Shown here in pieces: positions 1 through 7,310 of a DNA stretch of 25,387 bases. Source of the DNA: JAJFTV01 sp036825755 (GTDB lineage Bacteria > Chloroflexota > Anaerolineae > Anaerolineales > Anaerolineaceae); the NCBI GenBank assembly GCA_036825755.1, contig DAISXR010000050.1, positions 1 through 25,387 of the forward strand, written 5' to 3'. Made by a program: the position numbers and the translations under genes. Positions within the stretch are counted from its first letter, which is position 1; each line of letters opens with the position of its first letter. Under the pieces are notes generated by a model. It worked only from the letters and a program-made list of their open reading frames with translations, was not told the DNA's origin and made no database searches.

Positions 1-133
1 ACTCACGCGGCAGGCAGTGGGGGCGCATTTTGGTTTTGTAATACCCCTCGCACCGGGCCGGGTCGGAAAAGTAGGGGGAAGTGGCTTTGAATGCGGAGAG
101 CCGCGGTTTTTCGCTTTCGAGGAAGGAAGACAT
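1..133 (-). CDS. Partial gene, N-terminal ~44 residues, family uncertain
   Basis: On the minus strand an ATG at 133-131 follows a good ribosome binding site (CAGGAG, about 7 nt upstream). It opens a frame that stays open to the window edge: MSSFLESEKPRLSAFKATSP, then YFSDPARCEGYYKTKMRPHC and LPRE. The fragment is rich in Arg/Lys and aromatic residues. The phrase 'SPYFSDPAR..G.Y....RP.CLP.E' faintly recalls the N-terminus of PGN_0703-like putative restriction endonucleases, which would suit the defence genes next to it. That is recollection, not a comparison, and should be treated as a weak lead. The GC content looks like the rest of the window rather than like its AT-rich neighbour. Confidence 0.55.
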   Translation of the reverse strand, partial: MSSFLESEKPRLSAFKATSPYFSDPARCEGYYKTKMRPHCLPRE

Positions 134-184
134 ATTTTCACTCCTGGCCGTGGATGAGTATAGCAGTAATCGGTACACTCTTTC

Positions 185-826
185 TTAATAAGTTTTATCC
201 TTGGCTAACGTAATATTTCTTTCTGCTTCTTTCATAATTTTTAAGATTTCTTGTGCTTTCGTAACCTCAATGTCAAAACCAAAATCCACTACACTCATTT
301 TGTTAAGCAAATCCTTCATACAAGTATGAAATGCTTGTAAATTCACCACCTGGTGATGTTTTGTTGATGAATTTCCCTTTGTATCTATTGGATATCGATA
401 GCCAAATGATTCACTATCGATTTGATCAAATTCGACTGCGTATCTGTAAACGAGATTAGAAACCTGCGCCATTCCTTGATCCAAAGGAAATAAAATAGTG
501 CAAATTTTCCTAAATGTCTCTGCAAAGGGCTGGAGCCTATGTCTGTAGAAGAATTGACACTCGATTTTTTGGAGATCTTTATAAGTAAAAATATTATCTG
601 CTTGAATAAATAAACCTTTCAAATATAGTTCGAATGCCTGTCGATACAAGAAAACAATAGGATAAGCCTCATAATCTGAAAAGTAAGATTTTTCCAAAAC
701 ATGCTCTGCTAAAATGGAAGCGGCCTGGGTATAACCTTTCGCGAAAATCCCAAAATCCTGTTCAGGGTTTTGGCTAAATGAAATAACAAAATTGTTTCCA
801 TCATCAATTGAGTTATAAAACGCCAT
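185..826 (-). CDS. HEPN-like hypothetical protein (213 aa)
   Basis: A soluble, mostly helical protein with no signal peptide or membrane segment. Residues ~50-75 (AYPIVFLYRQAFELYLKGLF) resemble the core helix of HEPN-fold proteins, in which an R-x-A-F/I-E-L-x-L-K pattern packs the four-helix bundle. 'YRHRLQPF' at ~94-101 resembles the following 'H-x-L' helix start. I do not see a clean R-x4-H ribonuclease motif, so catalytic activity is doubtful. The coding sequence is clearly AT-richer than the genes from 1906 onward and uses many AAA, ATT and TTT codons, which suggests recent transfer. It lies directly downstream of an Abi-C/HEPN gene on the same strand, with a ~108-bp gap holding a small hairpin, so it probably belongs to the same defence-type cargo. 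The HEPN fold is inferred; the specific function is unknown. Confidence 0.6.
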   Translation of the reverse strand: MAFYNSIDDGNNFVISFSQNPEQDFGIFAKGYTQAASILAEHVLEKSYFSDYEAYPIVFLYRQAFELYLKGLFIQADNIFTYKDLQKIECQFFYRHRLQPFAETFRKICTILFPLDQGMAQVSNLVYRYAVEFDQIDSESFGYRYPIDTKGNSSTKHHQVVNLQAFHTCMKDLLNKMSVVDFGFDIEVTKAQEILKIMKEAERNITLAKDKTY

Positions 827-884
827 GATTCACCACAAAGCACCTTCTGTTGATTTTCGCAGCCTGACTACATATTTGCATTAA

Positions 885-899
885 GCTAACTGGGTTAGC
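885..899 (-). terminator. Small perfect hairpin between two defence genes
   Basis: GCTAAC, loop TGG, GTTAGC: six paired bases with a 3-nt loop, 35 bp past the stop of the Abi-C gene. On the minus strand it is followed by TTAAT but no real U-tract. It may be a weak terminator or attenuator ahead of the 185-826 gene. Confidence 0.3.
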
Positions 900-933
900 C
901 GGTCTTTTGATTTTGAGCCTCCCATGTTTCGAC

Positions 934-1674
934 TTAAAATAATGCCATGGAACCCGCCAGGTTTACTGCTAGTTCTGCATGGCGAGGTGCGGGTCGAACA
1001 GTTTTTTTGCCCTGTCCATGCGCATCTCCAAATCTATTCCGAAGTGTACACAAGCCATTAATGACAGAAGAACATCCACCCAAAATTTGCTTAAAGACAT
1101 CTTCGGTATGCTGACCAGGCGAGAGGCTTAATTCAAGGGATACCAAACGATATAGTTGAGGTAAATCTGTTGCCTTGGAGTAATCAATATGTCTCTCGTC
1201 TAATATGTGTTTACAAGTTGTTTCCAGTAAAGTTTTCGCGGTTGTAATCGCACCACCAGGATCTGTTTGCCGTCTTGTCAATGCCTTTGTCCACTCCATC
1301 TGCACACTTGCAGAATTTAGTCTCATCAAACCGTCAGAAACTGAAAGGTCATTTGGTATTTTGGTGCCAGGTTCTAGAAAATCCAATAAAGCAGAAAATT
1401 CGTCCCGAATGAAACTACGTCTTTCCGTGTAAGTTGAAAATTTTAACTTTATAAATTGCCAGAATTGCGATAGATCTCGATTAGTTCTTATCCAAGAAGG
1501 CAACAACGCATTTGTTGTCTGATTACTCAACAAATGTTGACGAAGCAATTGATATTCTGCGTTATCAGCGACACCGCCTGTTGCACGATTAACCAAAAGG
1601 TTTTGTAGATACTGGGCTTTCTCAAAATCGTTAGTTAGAGCTTCCATAGGTATATTTCTGTTGATAATGATCAT
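934..1674 (-). CDS. Abi-C (abortive infection C-terminal) HEPN protein
   Basis: A 246-aa protein. The C-terminal ~110 residues match the Abi-C pattern: AKTLLETTCKHILDER, then Y-x-x-x-x-DLPQLYRL, then ILGGCSSVINGLCTLRNRFG, DAHG and finally RHAELAVN. This is a HEPN-fold domain, and R214-F-G-D-A-H219 is an R-x4-H motif, the catalytic signature of HEPN ribonucleases. Family members act in abortive infection or as toxins that cleave RNA. The N-terminal ~130 residues (LLRQHLLS..TNALLPSWIRTNRDLSQFW) look like the accessory domain often found in front of Abi-C; it probably senses or regulates, but I cannot name it. The first ATG at 1674 has no clear ribosome binding site; an alternative ATG lies at 1647. 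The region is AT-rich like its downstream neighbour. Family call fairly sure; RNase activity inferred from the motif. Confidence 0.8.
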   Translation of the reverse strand: MIIINRNIPMEALTNDFEKAQYLQNLLVNRATGGVADNAEYQLLRQHLLSNQTTNALLPSWIRTNRDLSQFWQFIKLKFSTYTERRSFIRDEFSALLDFLEPGTKIPNDLSVSDGLMRLNSASVQMEWTKALTRRQTDPGGAITTAKTLLETTCKHILDERHIDYSKATDLPQLYRLVSLELSLSPGQHTEDVFKQILGGCSSVINGLCTLRNRFGDAHGQGKKTVRPAPRHAELAVNLAGSMALF

Positions 1675-1770
1675 TATTTGAAACTGACGAATGAAACCAA
1701 GAAGCTATGTCTAAATGATCTGGATTCGACGCTAATAAGTATCGCCCCACTCCCCCAAAAACACAAATCA

Positions 1771-1800
1771 AAAACACCTTCCAATCCAGAAAGGTGTTTC
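1771..1800 (-). terminator. Intrinsic terminator of the abiE operon
   Basis: Read on the minus strand: AAACACCTT, a 10-nt loop, AAGGTGTTT, then TTGATTTGTG. Nine perfect stem pairs run into a T-rich tail about 105 bp after the AbiEii stop. It separates abiE from the Abi-C gene. The gap 1675-1905 holds nothing else that I can support. Confidence 0.7.
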
Positions 1801-1905
1801 AGTCCTTCTACCCTCACCAATTTTGCGATCCAAACTGCCGGTCACTCTGTCAGTTATGATCCTGAATGGAAAAACTCTTCTCTTCTTGTTGGCAGCGTTA
1901 CGCCC

Positions 1906-2766
1906 TTATTCCCACACCGACAAAATCAAAGACTGTACCTGCGGTAGCAACTCTGCTGCGTGAGGGGCACCCGGTACAAAGGTTAATAACTGATGTGCCC
2001 ACTCCTCGCTGGCTACAGCCAACAGGTCTTCTGTAAAAAAGTCATTTGGGGATGTATACGTTACTCTTCGGACATCACATTTCTTCGCCAGCAGAGGGAG
2101 CAAATCCGCTGATTTTACACCCGGAACCCGCAGCAAATTCCACAGATCATAATAATCCCGGCAAACCCGACTGGCGCCCCAACCGCGCTCATGTAAACGC
2201 TCTTTGCTCTGAAGCAGGGCGCGCAATTTTTCAGTGGTGATCTCTTGTAGCGAATAAACCGGGATCTGCACATCCATCTTTTCAGCAAATCCATGCAGTA
2301 TCCTGCGGTTTTCCACCGGTGTAAAGATCGGTTCATCTATCGTGATTTCCACTTTTAGCCGGCATAAAACTTGCCGCTGCTCCGGAAACTGCACCCGCAC
2401 GAGATAGGCTTTCTGACCATCAGGATGGGGTTGTTTCAACAATAATGGTTCATGGCTTACCTGAAACGGACCGCGTTCGTTCAGCCTCTCTTCCAAAGAG
2501 CGTACAACAGCCTGCATCGTTGAACCGATTTGATCAATTGGTCCCAGCACCCGTGTGGAAAAATCCAGGTCTTCCGAAAAACGGTACCCTGGAAAATAGA
2601 GCTTTCTGAGTGCCGTGCCGCCTTTGAGAACCAGATTATCACCCAGGCCTTCCGTTTGAATGATGGCAGCCAGAAGGTAACTTAATGCATAGTCTTTTTC
2701 GACGATGTATTGTTGAACCCGGGTTTGTCGGGTGACCGCACGAATCATTTCAGGAACGGCGGACAT
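1906..2766 (-). CDS. abiEii: AbiEii/AbiGii-family nucleotidyltransferase toxin
   Basis: A 286-aa DNA-polymerase-beta-like nucleotidyltransferase, the toxin of type IV (AbiE) toxin-antitoxin systems. Known members block growth by nucleotide transfer and can give abortive phage resistance. The signature is complete: VEKDYALSYLL at ~22-32, the GG-T nucleotide-binding motif in VLKGGTALRKLYF (G49, G50, T51), the metal-binding pair in RFSEDLDFS (D66, D68), and the later TTEKLRALLQSKER helix followed by the R-x-x-R-DYYDLW motif. The start codon overlaps the stop of abiEi by one base (TAATG), preceded by GGAGGG, so translation is coupled and the two proteins are made together. Length is normal and no active residue is missing. 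Family call is firm; phage resistance in this host is inferred. Confidence 0.93.
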   Translation of the reverse strand: MSAVPEMIRAVTRQTRVQQYIVEKDYALSYLLAAIIQTEGLGDNLVLKGGTALRKLYFPGYRFSEDLDFSTRVLGPIDQIGSTMQAVVRSLEERLNERGPFQVSHEPLLLKQPHPDGQKAYLVRVQFPEQRQVLCRLKVEITIDEPIFTPVENRRILHGFAEKMDVQIPVYSLQEITTEKLRALLQSKERLHERGWGASRVCRDYYDLWNLLRVPGVKSADLLPLLAKKCDVRRVTYTSPNDFFTEDLLAVASEEWAHQLLTFVPGAPHAAELLPQVQSLILSVWE

Positions 2767-3605
2767 TATTCCCTCCTGATGTTTTCATTTATCTTCCAAC
2801 GAGGATCCACCTTTTCACCGCGCGGTTGACCCGGGTCCAGTAAAACAGCGCCGGTAACGGGGTAGTTGAGTAAAGGAAGAAGTAAATCTGAACTCACGCC
2901 CATTTGTTCCATCAGCCACCCCAACCGCTTGATGATGGTGCCGGTATCGTATCGGACCGCGTAGGAAACCAGTTTTTGGATATCAATTTGAGCCAGCGCG
3001 TCTTCCATCGTTTCACTGGCAGCCCGGATGCCCCCAAAAATATCCGGTCGGGCGATTAGATCGAGGACGGTCCGCTCTGGGTCGGTAATGTCCACCTGAG
3101 TCCACGAGTTGACCCACTTCTTTTCAAACCCCCAAAACTTTGGCTTTCCGACATAGATATATTCAAATTCGAAGCCAAATGCACGCCATGAAGTTCTTCC
3201 CCTGGGGCTGTATGCCTTACCCTGGCGCATTTCAGGTGTAAATACCTTAACAGGGGTGGATGCCTGAATCATAGTGGGATTTTGGGTGGAAAACCCATGA
3301 TAGGCCAGAGCCGACCAATGACTGATTGCCATTGGATGAACCAGGGCGCTGGCAATGGCAAAAGGAGGGATATCTCCGGCGTAAAGCGGGCTTTTTACCG
3401 CATATGTCCCACGCTTCAAGATTTCAATCCAACCGGATTGAGCCAGTTTACTGATCAGTCTTCGAATTTGCCGGGAGTCCAAAATTTGTGAAACCGACAA
3501 CGAGGTGATTTGATCCAACGTAAAGATTGGGCCAAACTGACTCACCGCACTTTCGAGGAGCCGGATTCCTGCTGAATTTGCATATCCAGAAGAAGTCTGT
3601 ATCAT
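2766..3605 (-). CDS. abiEi: AbiEi-family antitoxin / autorepressor
   Basis: A 279-aa antitoxin partner of AbiEii. The N-terminal ~70 residues form a winged helix-turn-helix (FTLDQITSLSVSQILDSRQI, then RRLISKLAQSGWIEILKRGT and YAV), typical of AbiEi, which binds inverted repeats in its own promoter. The rest matches the AbiEi C-terminal region: a middle block (AIASALVHPMAISHWSALAY, HGFSTQNP) and the 'DPERTVLDLIARPDIFGG' segment, ending with a long helical tail. It is the first gene of the abiEi-abiEii operon. Its ATG lies about where transcription should start (see the operator entry), so the mRNA may be leaderless; no Shine-Dalgarno precedes it. Family call firm from partner and domain order. 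Confidence 0.9.
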   Translation of the reverse strand: MIQTSSGYANSAGIRLLESAVSQFGPIFTLDQITSLSVSQILDSRQIRRLISKLAQSGWIEILKRGTYAVKSPLYAGDIPPFAIASALVHPMAISHWSALAYHGFSTQNPTMIQASTPVKVFTPEMRQGKAYSPRGRTSWRAFGFEFEYIYVGKPKFWGFEKKWVNSWTQVDITDPERTVLDLIARPDIFGGIRAASETMEDALAQIDIQKLVSYAVRYDTGTIIKRLGWLMEQMGVSSDLLLPLLNYPVTGAVLLDPGQPRGEKVDPRWKINENIRRE

Positions 3606-3611
3606 GGAAAT

Positions 3612-3651
3612 ATTATACTGCGATAATCCCCAAAAAAGAGATTATCGCAGT
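3612..3651 (-). promoter_or_regulatory. abiE promoter with 12-bp inverted-repeat operator
   Basis: ACTGCGATAATC (3617-3628) is repeated perfectly inverted as GATTATCGCAGT (3640-3651) with an 11-bp spacer. Overlapping its downstream edge on the minus strand is a perfect TATAAT -10 box (3617-3612). No convincing -35 box is visible. AbiEi proteins are known to repress their own operon by binding inverted repeats, so this is the probable AbiEi operator. The expected transcription start falls at about 3605, the A of the abiEi start codon. Confidence 0.75.
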
Positions 3652-3730
3652 AAGATAATTCAAATCATAGTCATATTCGCTGATTTACCGGCTTTCTTCG
3701 AGGAAAGGAGCAGAGAAAAAGCGGCATTAC

Positions 3731-4357
3731 CTACTCCCCTCTTCGCTCATAGATCAAACTCAACGCGCCGCTCTCCGTCACCTGGCTCCGGCTCAAACTC
3801 CACGAGCTGGGCGGCAGACCGTCCTCAAACAGGCGTGCGCCCCCGCTGGCCACCTCCGGGCACAGGGTGATGCTCAGACGATCCAGGCAACCGCCGCGCA
3901 GCAAGGCTTTAATCACGCTGCTGCTGGCCAGCACGATGATGTCACCGCCCTCCTGCTGCCGCAGTTCACTCACCACCTCGCATGGGTCCGCGTTGACGAT
4001 GCGCGAGTTTTCCCAGGCGGCCTCGCTGAGCGTGGAGGAAAACACGATCTTCTCCGTCGAGTTAAGCCATTTTGAAAAAGCCCGGTCGCGCGGGTCGGCC
4101 GATTCATCCGCGGCGACCGCCGGCCAGAAGCTGCCAAAGCCCTGGTAGTTCTTGCGTCCCAGCAGCACGGTGGTGGCCGGGCGGGTGACACTGATCATGT
4201 GATCGCGAGCCGCGTTGGTCACCGCGTGCGGGACAATCCAACTCATATCATACTCGCCGCCCGGGCCGTTCACCCTTCCATCCAGTGACAGTGAGATGTT
4301 GGCTACCACCTTACGCGAAGGCTGCGCGGTATCAAAATGATCTGTATTTTCCATCAT
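3731..4357 (-). CDS. RibD-C / dihydrofolate-reductase-like protein
   Basis: About 208 aa from the ATG at 4357, which follows TTGGGGGAAACC, a usable ribosome binding site. An ATG directly after it, at 4354, is equally possible. The protein has the dihydrofolate-reductase-like fold of the RibD C-terminal/YyaP group: N-terminal VVANISLSLDGRVNGPGGEY, then ATTVLLGRKNYQGFGSFWPA, STLSEAAWENSRIV, DIIVLASSSVIKALLRGGCL and a C-terminal LTLCPEVASGGARLFEDGLP. Such proteins usually bind NADPH, but substrates outside riboflavin and folate synthesis are mostly unknown. The riboflavin deaminase half is absent, so this is a stand-alone reductase-like domain. No terminator is obvious downstream. A second family member lies at 21155-21703. 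Confidence 0.82.
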   Translation of the reverse strand: MMENTDHFDTAQPSRKVVANISLSLDGRVNGPGGEYDMSWIVPHAVTNAARDHMISVTRPATTVLLGRKNYQGFGSFWPAVAADESADPRDRAFSKWLNSTEKIVFSSTLSEAAWENSRIVNADPCEVVSELRQQEGGDIIVLASSSVIKALLRGGCLDRLSITLCPEVASGGARLFEDGLPPSSWSLSRSQVTESGALSLIYERRGE

Positions 4358-4461
4358 GGTTTCCCCCAAAAAACGATGTCTGATCTGTTCAATCAGTAAT
4401 AAAAAGGATTTTACTTTGCAAAATCAAAAAAAGAATGGATGACGCGAAGGATGAATACCCG

Positions 4462-4989
4462 CTACGTCGCCGCCACGATGACGGCGCTGTCAGCGTACAT
4501 CATCAGCGTCAGATACCAGCCCAACATCACCATCCACGGCATTTCCGGCAGGTTCTTCGCCAGCGGGTCAATCTCCACCGCCGATGACATGTGCAGAAAA
4601 CCGCCAATTTTTCGGTAGCGGATCAATGAGTCACCCGTTTCGGTTTTGAACTCATACTGGGTAGCCCAGAAGTTGGTGTTGGCCGGGTAGCTGCGCCCAT
4701 CGGGCAGTTGCAGCGTACCGCCGCCCTTCCAGGTGTTGTTTTTGAACACCGCCAGATCTTCCTCAGAGCCTGCCGCGCGGATGGTCACTTTTGTCTGCGA
4801 AAATCCCACTCGTTTGAAGGTCCATTCCCCATCGGCGCTGGCGGCGGTGGCAAAAGAGCCAAACGCGCTCCGAAAACATAACGTCCCGGCGATCAGATCA
4901 TCACCGGCGCGCAATTCAAATTCCTGTTTCATCGCGTGGGGCTGTACCCACTTCAGTTCATGTCCAACCAGTTCGGCCAGTTTCTTCAT
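4462..4989 (-). CDS. Hypothetical protein, possible tubby/LURP-one-like barrel
   Basis: 175 aa, beginning MKKLAELVGHELKWVQPHAM after an AGGAAGACAAATT leader (ribosome binding site AGGAAG). The body is rich in short alternating strands with repeated Phe/Trp/Gly: FELRAGDDLIAGTLCFRSAF, GEWTFKRVGFSQTKVTIRAA, LAVFKNNTWKGGGTLQLPDG, YEFKTETGDSLIRYRK. The middle 'W.G.GTL.L.DGR.Y......FW' pattern recalls the antiparallel barrel of LURP-one/scramblase-like (tubby C-terminal-type) proteins. The C-terminus ends in a hydrophobic segment (MPWMVMLGWYLTLMMYADSA) that could be the central helix of such a fold or a membrane anchor. No catalytic motif is visible. Fold suggestion is inference; function unknown. 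Confidence 0.6.
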   Translation of the reverse strand: MKKLAELVGHELKWVQPHAMKQEFELRAGDDLIAGTLCFRSAFGSFATAASADGEWTFKRVGFSQTKVTIRAAGSEEDLAVFKNNTWKGGGTLQLPDGRSYPANTNFWATQYEFKTETGDSLIRYRKIGGFLHMSSAVEIDPLAKNLPEMPWMVMLGWYLTLMMYADSAVIVAAT

Positions 4990-5088
4990 AATTTGTCTTC
5001 CTTTGTGAACCGGTAATTTGGCTTTGATGACCGGATCAATTCAGTGATTGCCCATCAGCGCTAACCGTTCACGCATACAGGGACCATT

Positions 5089-5703
5089 TTACAACGAGAT
5101 CAGTTTCATTTTATCCAGCCGGTGAACTTCGTTTCCAAGCAGCACACAATACAACAAAAACAAAAATATGACCGGCCACTCCAGCGCGGGAGTGTCATGG
5201 TAGAGAAGAGACACCACCAGATCGGTCAGGGTGGTGATCAGCCCAACCATCAGAATGAACTTACTGAACTTCTTATAGTAGAAGAACGCCGCCACGGAGA
5301 AACCGAATGCACTCCCCAGGCCAATACGCAGGAACATCGAAAAAAGACTGTGGGGTTCAGGATTATCGATGGAGAAAATCCCGCTCATGATCATGGCGAG
5401 GGAACCCAACACGCCAATCACCTGGGTCAGAAACAGCATGATGTTTTGGGTCTTATTTCCCGGCAGCCGGTTTCCGCTTAACGAAAGGAAGAACAATATC
5501 AACAGAATTCCTGTGATATAGATACCCGAATTGTAGAATATGGATCCCATCGGGCTGACGATCCTGTTTCCCAGATCACTCAACCAGTTGGACAGGGGCG
5601 AAAACGCAGCGGGATACTGCACCAGCGAAATGATGGTCATCATGATGTAGACAACAGCGATGAGAATGCTCAATACCAGGGTAATCATATGGTTTTGCTT
5701 CAT
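5089..5703 (-). CDS. DUF998-like integral membrane protein
   Basis: 204 aa with about six membrane segments: ITLVLSILIAVVYIMMTIIS near the N-terminus, ~58-75, 87-108, 122-143, 147-168 and 174-192. The loop after the first segment (FSPLSNWLSDLGNRIVSPMG, then SIFYNSGIYITG) carries the 'LS.LG......N.G....G' pattern of DUF998 proteins, whose function is unknown. No signal-peptidase site is seen. It lies 210 bp downstream of the Crp/Fnr gene on the same strand and ~100 bp upstream of the 4462-4989 gene; no ribosome binding site stands out for the first ATG, and MITL (residue 6) is an alternative start. No link to the neighbouring redox operon can be shown. Confidence 0.65.
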   Translation of the reverse strand: MKQNHMITLVLSILIAVVYIMMTIISLVQYPAAFSPLSNWLSDLGNRIVSPMGSIFYNSGIYITGILLILFFLSLSGNRLPGNKTQNIMLFLTQVIGVLGSLAMIMSGIFSIDNPEPHSLFSMFLRIGLGSAFGFSVAAFFYYKKFSKFILMVGLITTLTDLVVSLLYHDTPALEWPVIFLFLLYCVLLGNEVHRLDKMKLISL

Positions 5704-5913
5704 GCTGTCCGTTCTTTCTCTGACCTACACGTTGAATAGCCAGTGGAGCCATTATACAAAAATTCAGCGCGGGATGTTTTTCCACGGCACGGGTACTTCC
5801 TGCCCTGCGAAAGGCAGTGTGGCTGATGGTTCAGTCAGAGGCGGTGGTTCAGCGGGAGTATCCTGCGGCAGACGGTCGTGCCGTACCTGGAAAACCCACC
5901 CGGATAAAAATTC

Positions 5914-6591
5914 TCACTTTGAGTTTTCTGCCAGACCAGCCAATCTCTGCGGATCGGTAATCTGAAACTCGGTGCGGGTGATATCCACGATCCCTTCGTC
6001 CGAAAAGCGATGCAAAAAGCGGCACACCACCTCGCGGGTGGAGCCAATGCGGGCGGCCATCTCATCCAGGGTAAGGCTGCGGGTGGTGGGGCCGCTGGCG
6101 TCACGCGGGGTAGTGTCCAGCAGCAATTTTGCCAGCCGGCCAGCCACCGGCTGAAAAGCGATCTCTTCCAGCATCTCGCTGGCGCGCGCCATCTTTGAAA
6201 CCATCTGGCGTGAAAGCTCCCACGCCATGAGGCCGTTTTCCTTTATATACGGCACTATGTATTCACGCGGCCAGAGCAAAATTTCGGCATCGGTATGGGC
6301 CTTCAGGGTAGCCGGGGTTTGAGCGCCGTCATCAAAAAGGGCCAGCCCCCAGAAAATTTCACCGGGGTGAAAACCGGTTACCACCAGCCCGCGCCCCTCG
6401 CCGGATTCCTTCCAGGCGTCGATCCTCCCGCTGATCACCAGAAACAGATACGGCCATACATCACCCGTGCAGACGATGATCTCACCCCGGCGGTATTTAC
6501 AGCGTCCTGCATTCCGGATCACCGCCTGGCGCGTGGATTCAGGAAGCACAGCGAAAATAGGGTTTTGATTGACTGTTTTCTGAAGATTCAT
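5914..6591 (-). CDS. Crp/Fnr-family transcriptional regulator
   Basis: 225 aa starting at the ATG 6591, preceded by AGAGGG; an upstream in-frame start at 6690 would add 33 poorly fitting residues. The N-terminal cyclic-nucleotide-binding-type barrel spans ~10-115 (YRRGEIIVCTGDVWPYLFLV, SGRIDAW, FHPGEIFWGLALF), the dimer helix ~120-150, and the winged HTH ~170-215. The recognition helix STREVVCRFLHRF has E187-x-x-C190-R191, close to the E-x-x-S-R of Fnr and unlike the E-x-x-G-R of CRP; this fits TTG-N8-CAA sites such as the one at 6704-6717. The four cysteines of an Fnr [4Fe-4S] cluster are absent (only C31 and C41 lie in the sensor region), so it should not sense O2 as Fnr does. A Dnr/Nnr-like haem/NO sensor or another effector is possible. 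It is divergent from the redox operon and is its likely activator. Confidence 0.88.
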   Translation of the reverse strand: MNLQKTVNQNPIFAVLPESTRQAVIRNAGRCKYRRGEIIVCTGDVWPYLFLVISGRIDAWKESGEGRGLVVTGFHPGEIFWGLALFDDGAQTPATLKAHTDAEILLWPREYIVPYIKENGLMAWELSRQMVSKMARASEMLEEIAFQPVAGRLAKLLLDTTPRDASGPTTRSLTLDEMAARIGSTREVVCRFLHRFSDEGIVDITRTEFQITDPQRLAGLAENSK

Positions 6592-6703
6592 GGATGACCC
6601 TCTTTGAATACGCGTGATGACGGCCGGTGATGCCTGCAATAACTCAACCGCATCTTTATTATCCCGGATATGACCCAAAAAGCAAAGCATGGCCCGGTTT
6701 GAT

Positions 6704-6752
6704 TTGCCTTAAGTCAATGCCCTGCGCGGGTGCTCGGGCTATCATGATCGAA
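6704..6752 (+). promoter_or_regulatory. Crp/Fnr-type operator and class II promoter of the redox operon
   Basis: TTGCCTTAAGTCAA (6704-6717) differs by one base from the Fnr-family palindrome TTGAC-N4-GTCAA. TATCAT (6740-6745) is a good -10 box. With the start placed seven bases after the box (6752), the palindrome centre (6710.5) sits at -41.5, the classical position of a class II Fnr-dependent activator site, where the site replaces the -35 box. The leader to the first ATG is 39 nt. The same intergenic region contains the upstream sequence of the divergent regulator gene. Confidence 0.72.
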
Positions 6753-6790
6753 AAACCGAAATCCCGCATCATTCTGGAGAAACGATCGAT

Positions 6791-7207
6791 ATGACCAAAT
6801 TGTGCAAGCTCATTTTGTTGGGGATGGTATGTCTTGTCAGCCTTACAGCCTGTGGAAAACCGGAGCCGGTCTGCCCGCGAGGTTCAATCACGTATTCAAC
6901 CGATGAGGCGGATTTTCCGGACCTGTCTGCTTCAGCGGAACCCGCCCCGCAACCCGTTTCGGTGCAGATGGGGCGCAAATCGGTGGAAGTGGATCGCGTG
7001 ATCAGCGGCCCGCTGTGCAACGAGCACTTGCAGGGCGTGGTGTATATTACCTGCGATCTGGTGCTGAAAGAATGGATTGACAAGCCCAATTTTCTGGATG
7101 GCTGTGATTTTACCGTGGAGCCTGAAACAATTATCTATGTCGCATCCCATCAAGATACCGCTTACTACAAGGGCTGCGCCGCCTGCCACCTGAATGAAGA
7201 GCCGTGA
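6791..7207 (+). CDS. Lipoprotein with a C-terminal CXXCH haem c motif
   Basis: 138 aa; ATG preceded by CTGGAGA. A type II signal peptide (MTKLCKLILLGMVCLVSLTA) ends at a lipobox with Cys21, so the protein should be anchored at the outer face of the membrane. A proline- and alanine-rich linker follows. The folded part has four further cysteines (in EPVC, GPLCNEH, YITCDL, LDGCDF). C129-A-A-C132-H133 is a single haem c attachment motif only five residues from the C-terminus, which is unusual: no sequence remains for a Met ligand after it, so a distal ligand must come from upstream, for example the His in 'VASHQDTAYYKG'. I do not recognise the family. As first gene of the operon it is the probable electron donor or acceptor for the membrane core at 8229-9713. 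Confidence 0.72.
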   Translation: MTKLCKLILLGMVCLVSLTACGKPEPVCPRGSITYSTDEADFPDLSASAEPAPQPVSVQMGRKSVEVDRVISGPLCNEHLQGVVYITCDLVLKEWIDKPNFLDGCDFTVEPETIIYVASHQDTAYYKGCAACHLNEEP

Positions 7208-7310
7208 TCTTTGAAGAAATCATCCTGCCGATTTGCTCAAAGGCAAAGCTTTTGCCGGTCGTACATGGTATTCACATAACAAATCCATCTCATTCAATGG
7301 AGGAAAAATC

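Noticed and set aside
3604..3870. An 88-codon plus-strand frame beginning next to the abiE operator
   Set aside because: It reads through the operator palindrome and the 3' end of the RibD-C gene, has no ribosome binding site and ends in a Pro/Arg/Ser-rich shadow.
6701..6717. Reading the site as a wider repeat, TTGATT with AGTCAA
   Set aside because: That gives a 19-bp span that fits no Crp/Fnr family spacing; the 14-bp TTGCC-N4-GTCAA reading fits and sits at -41.5.
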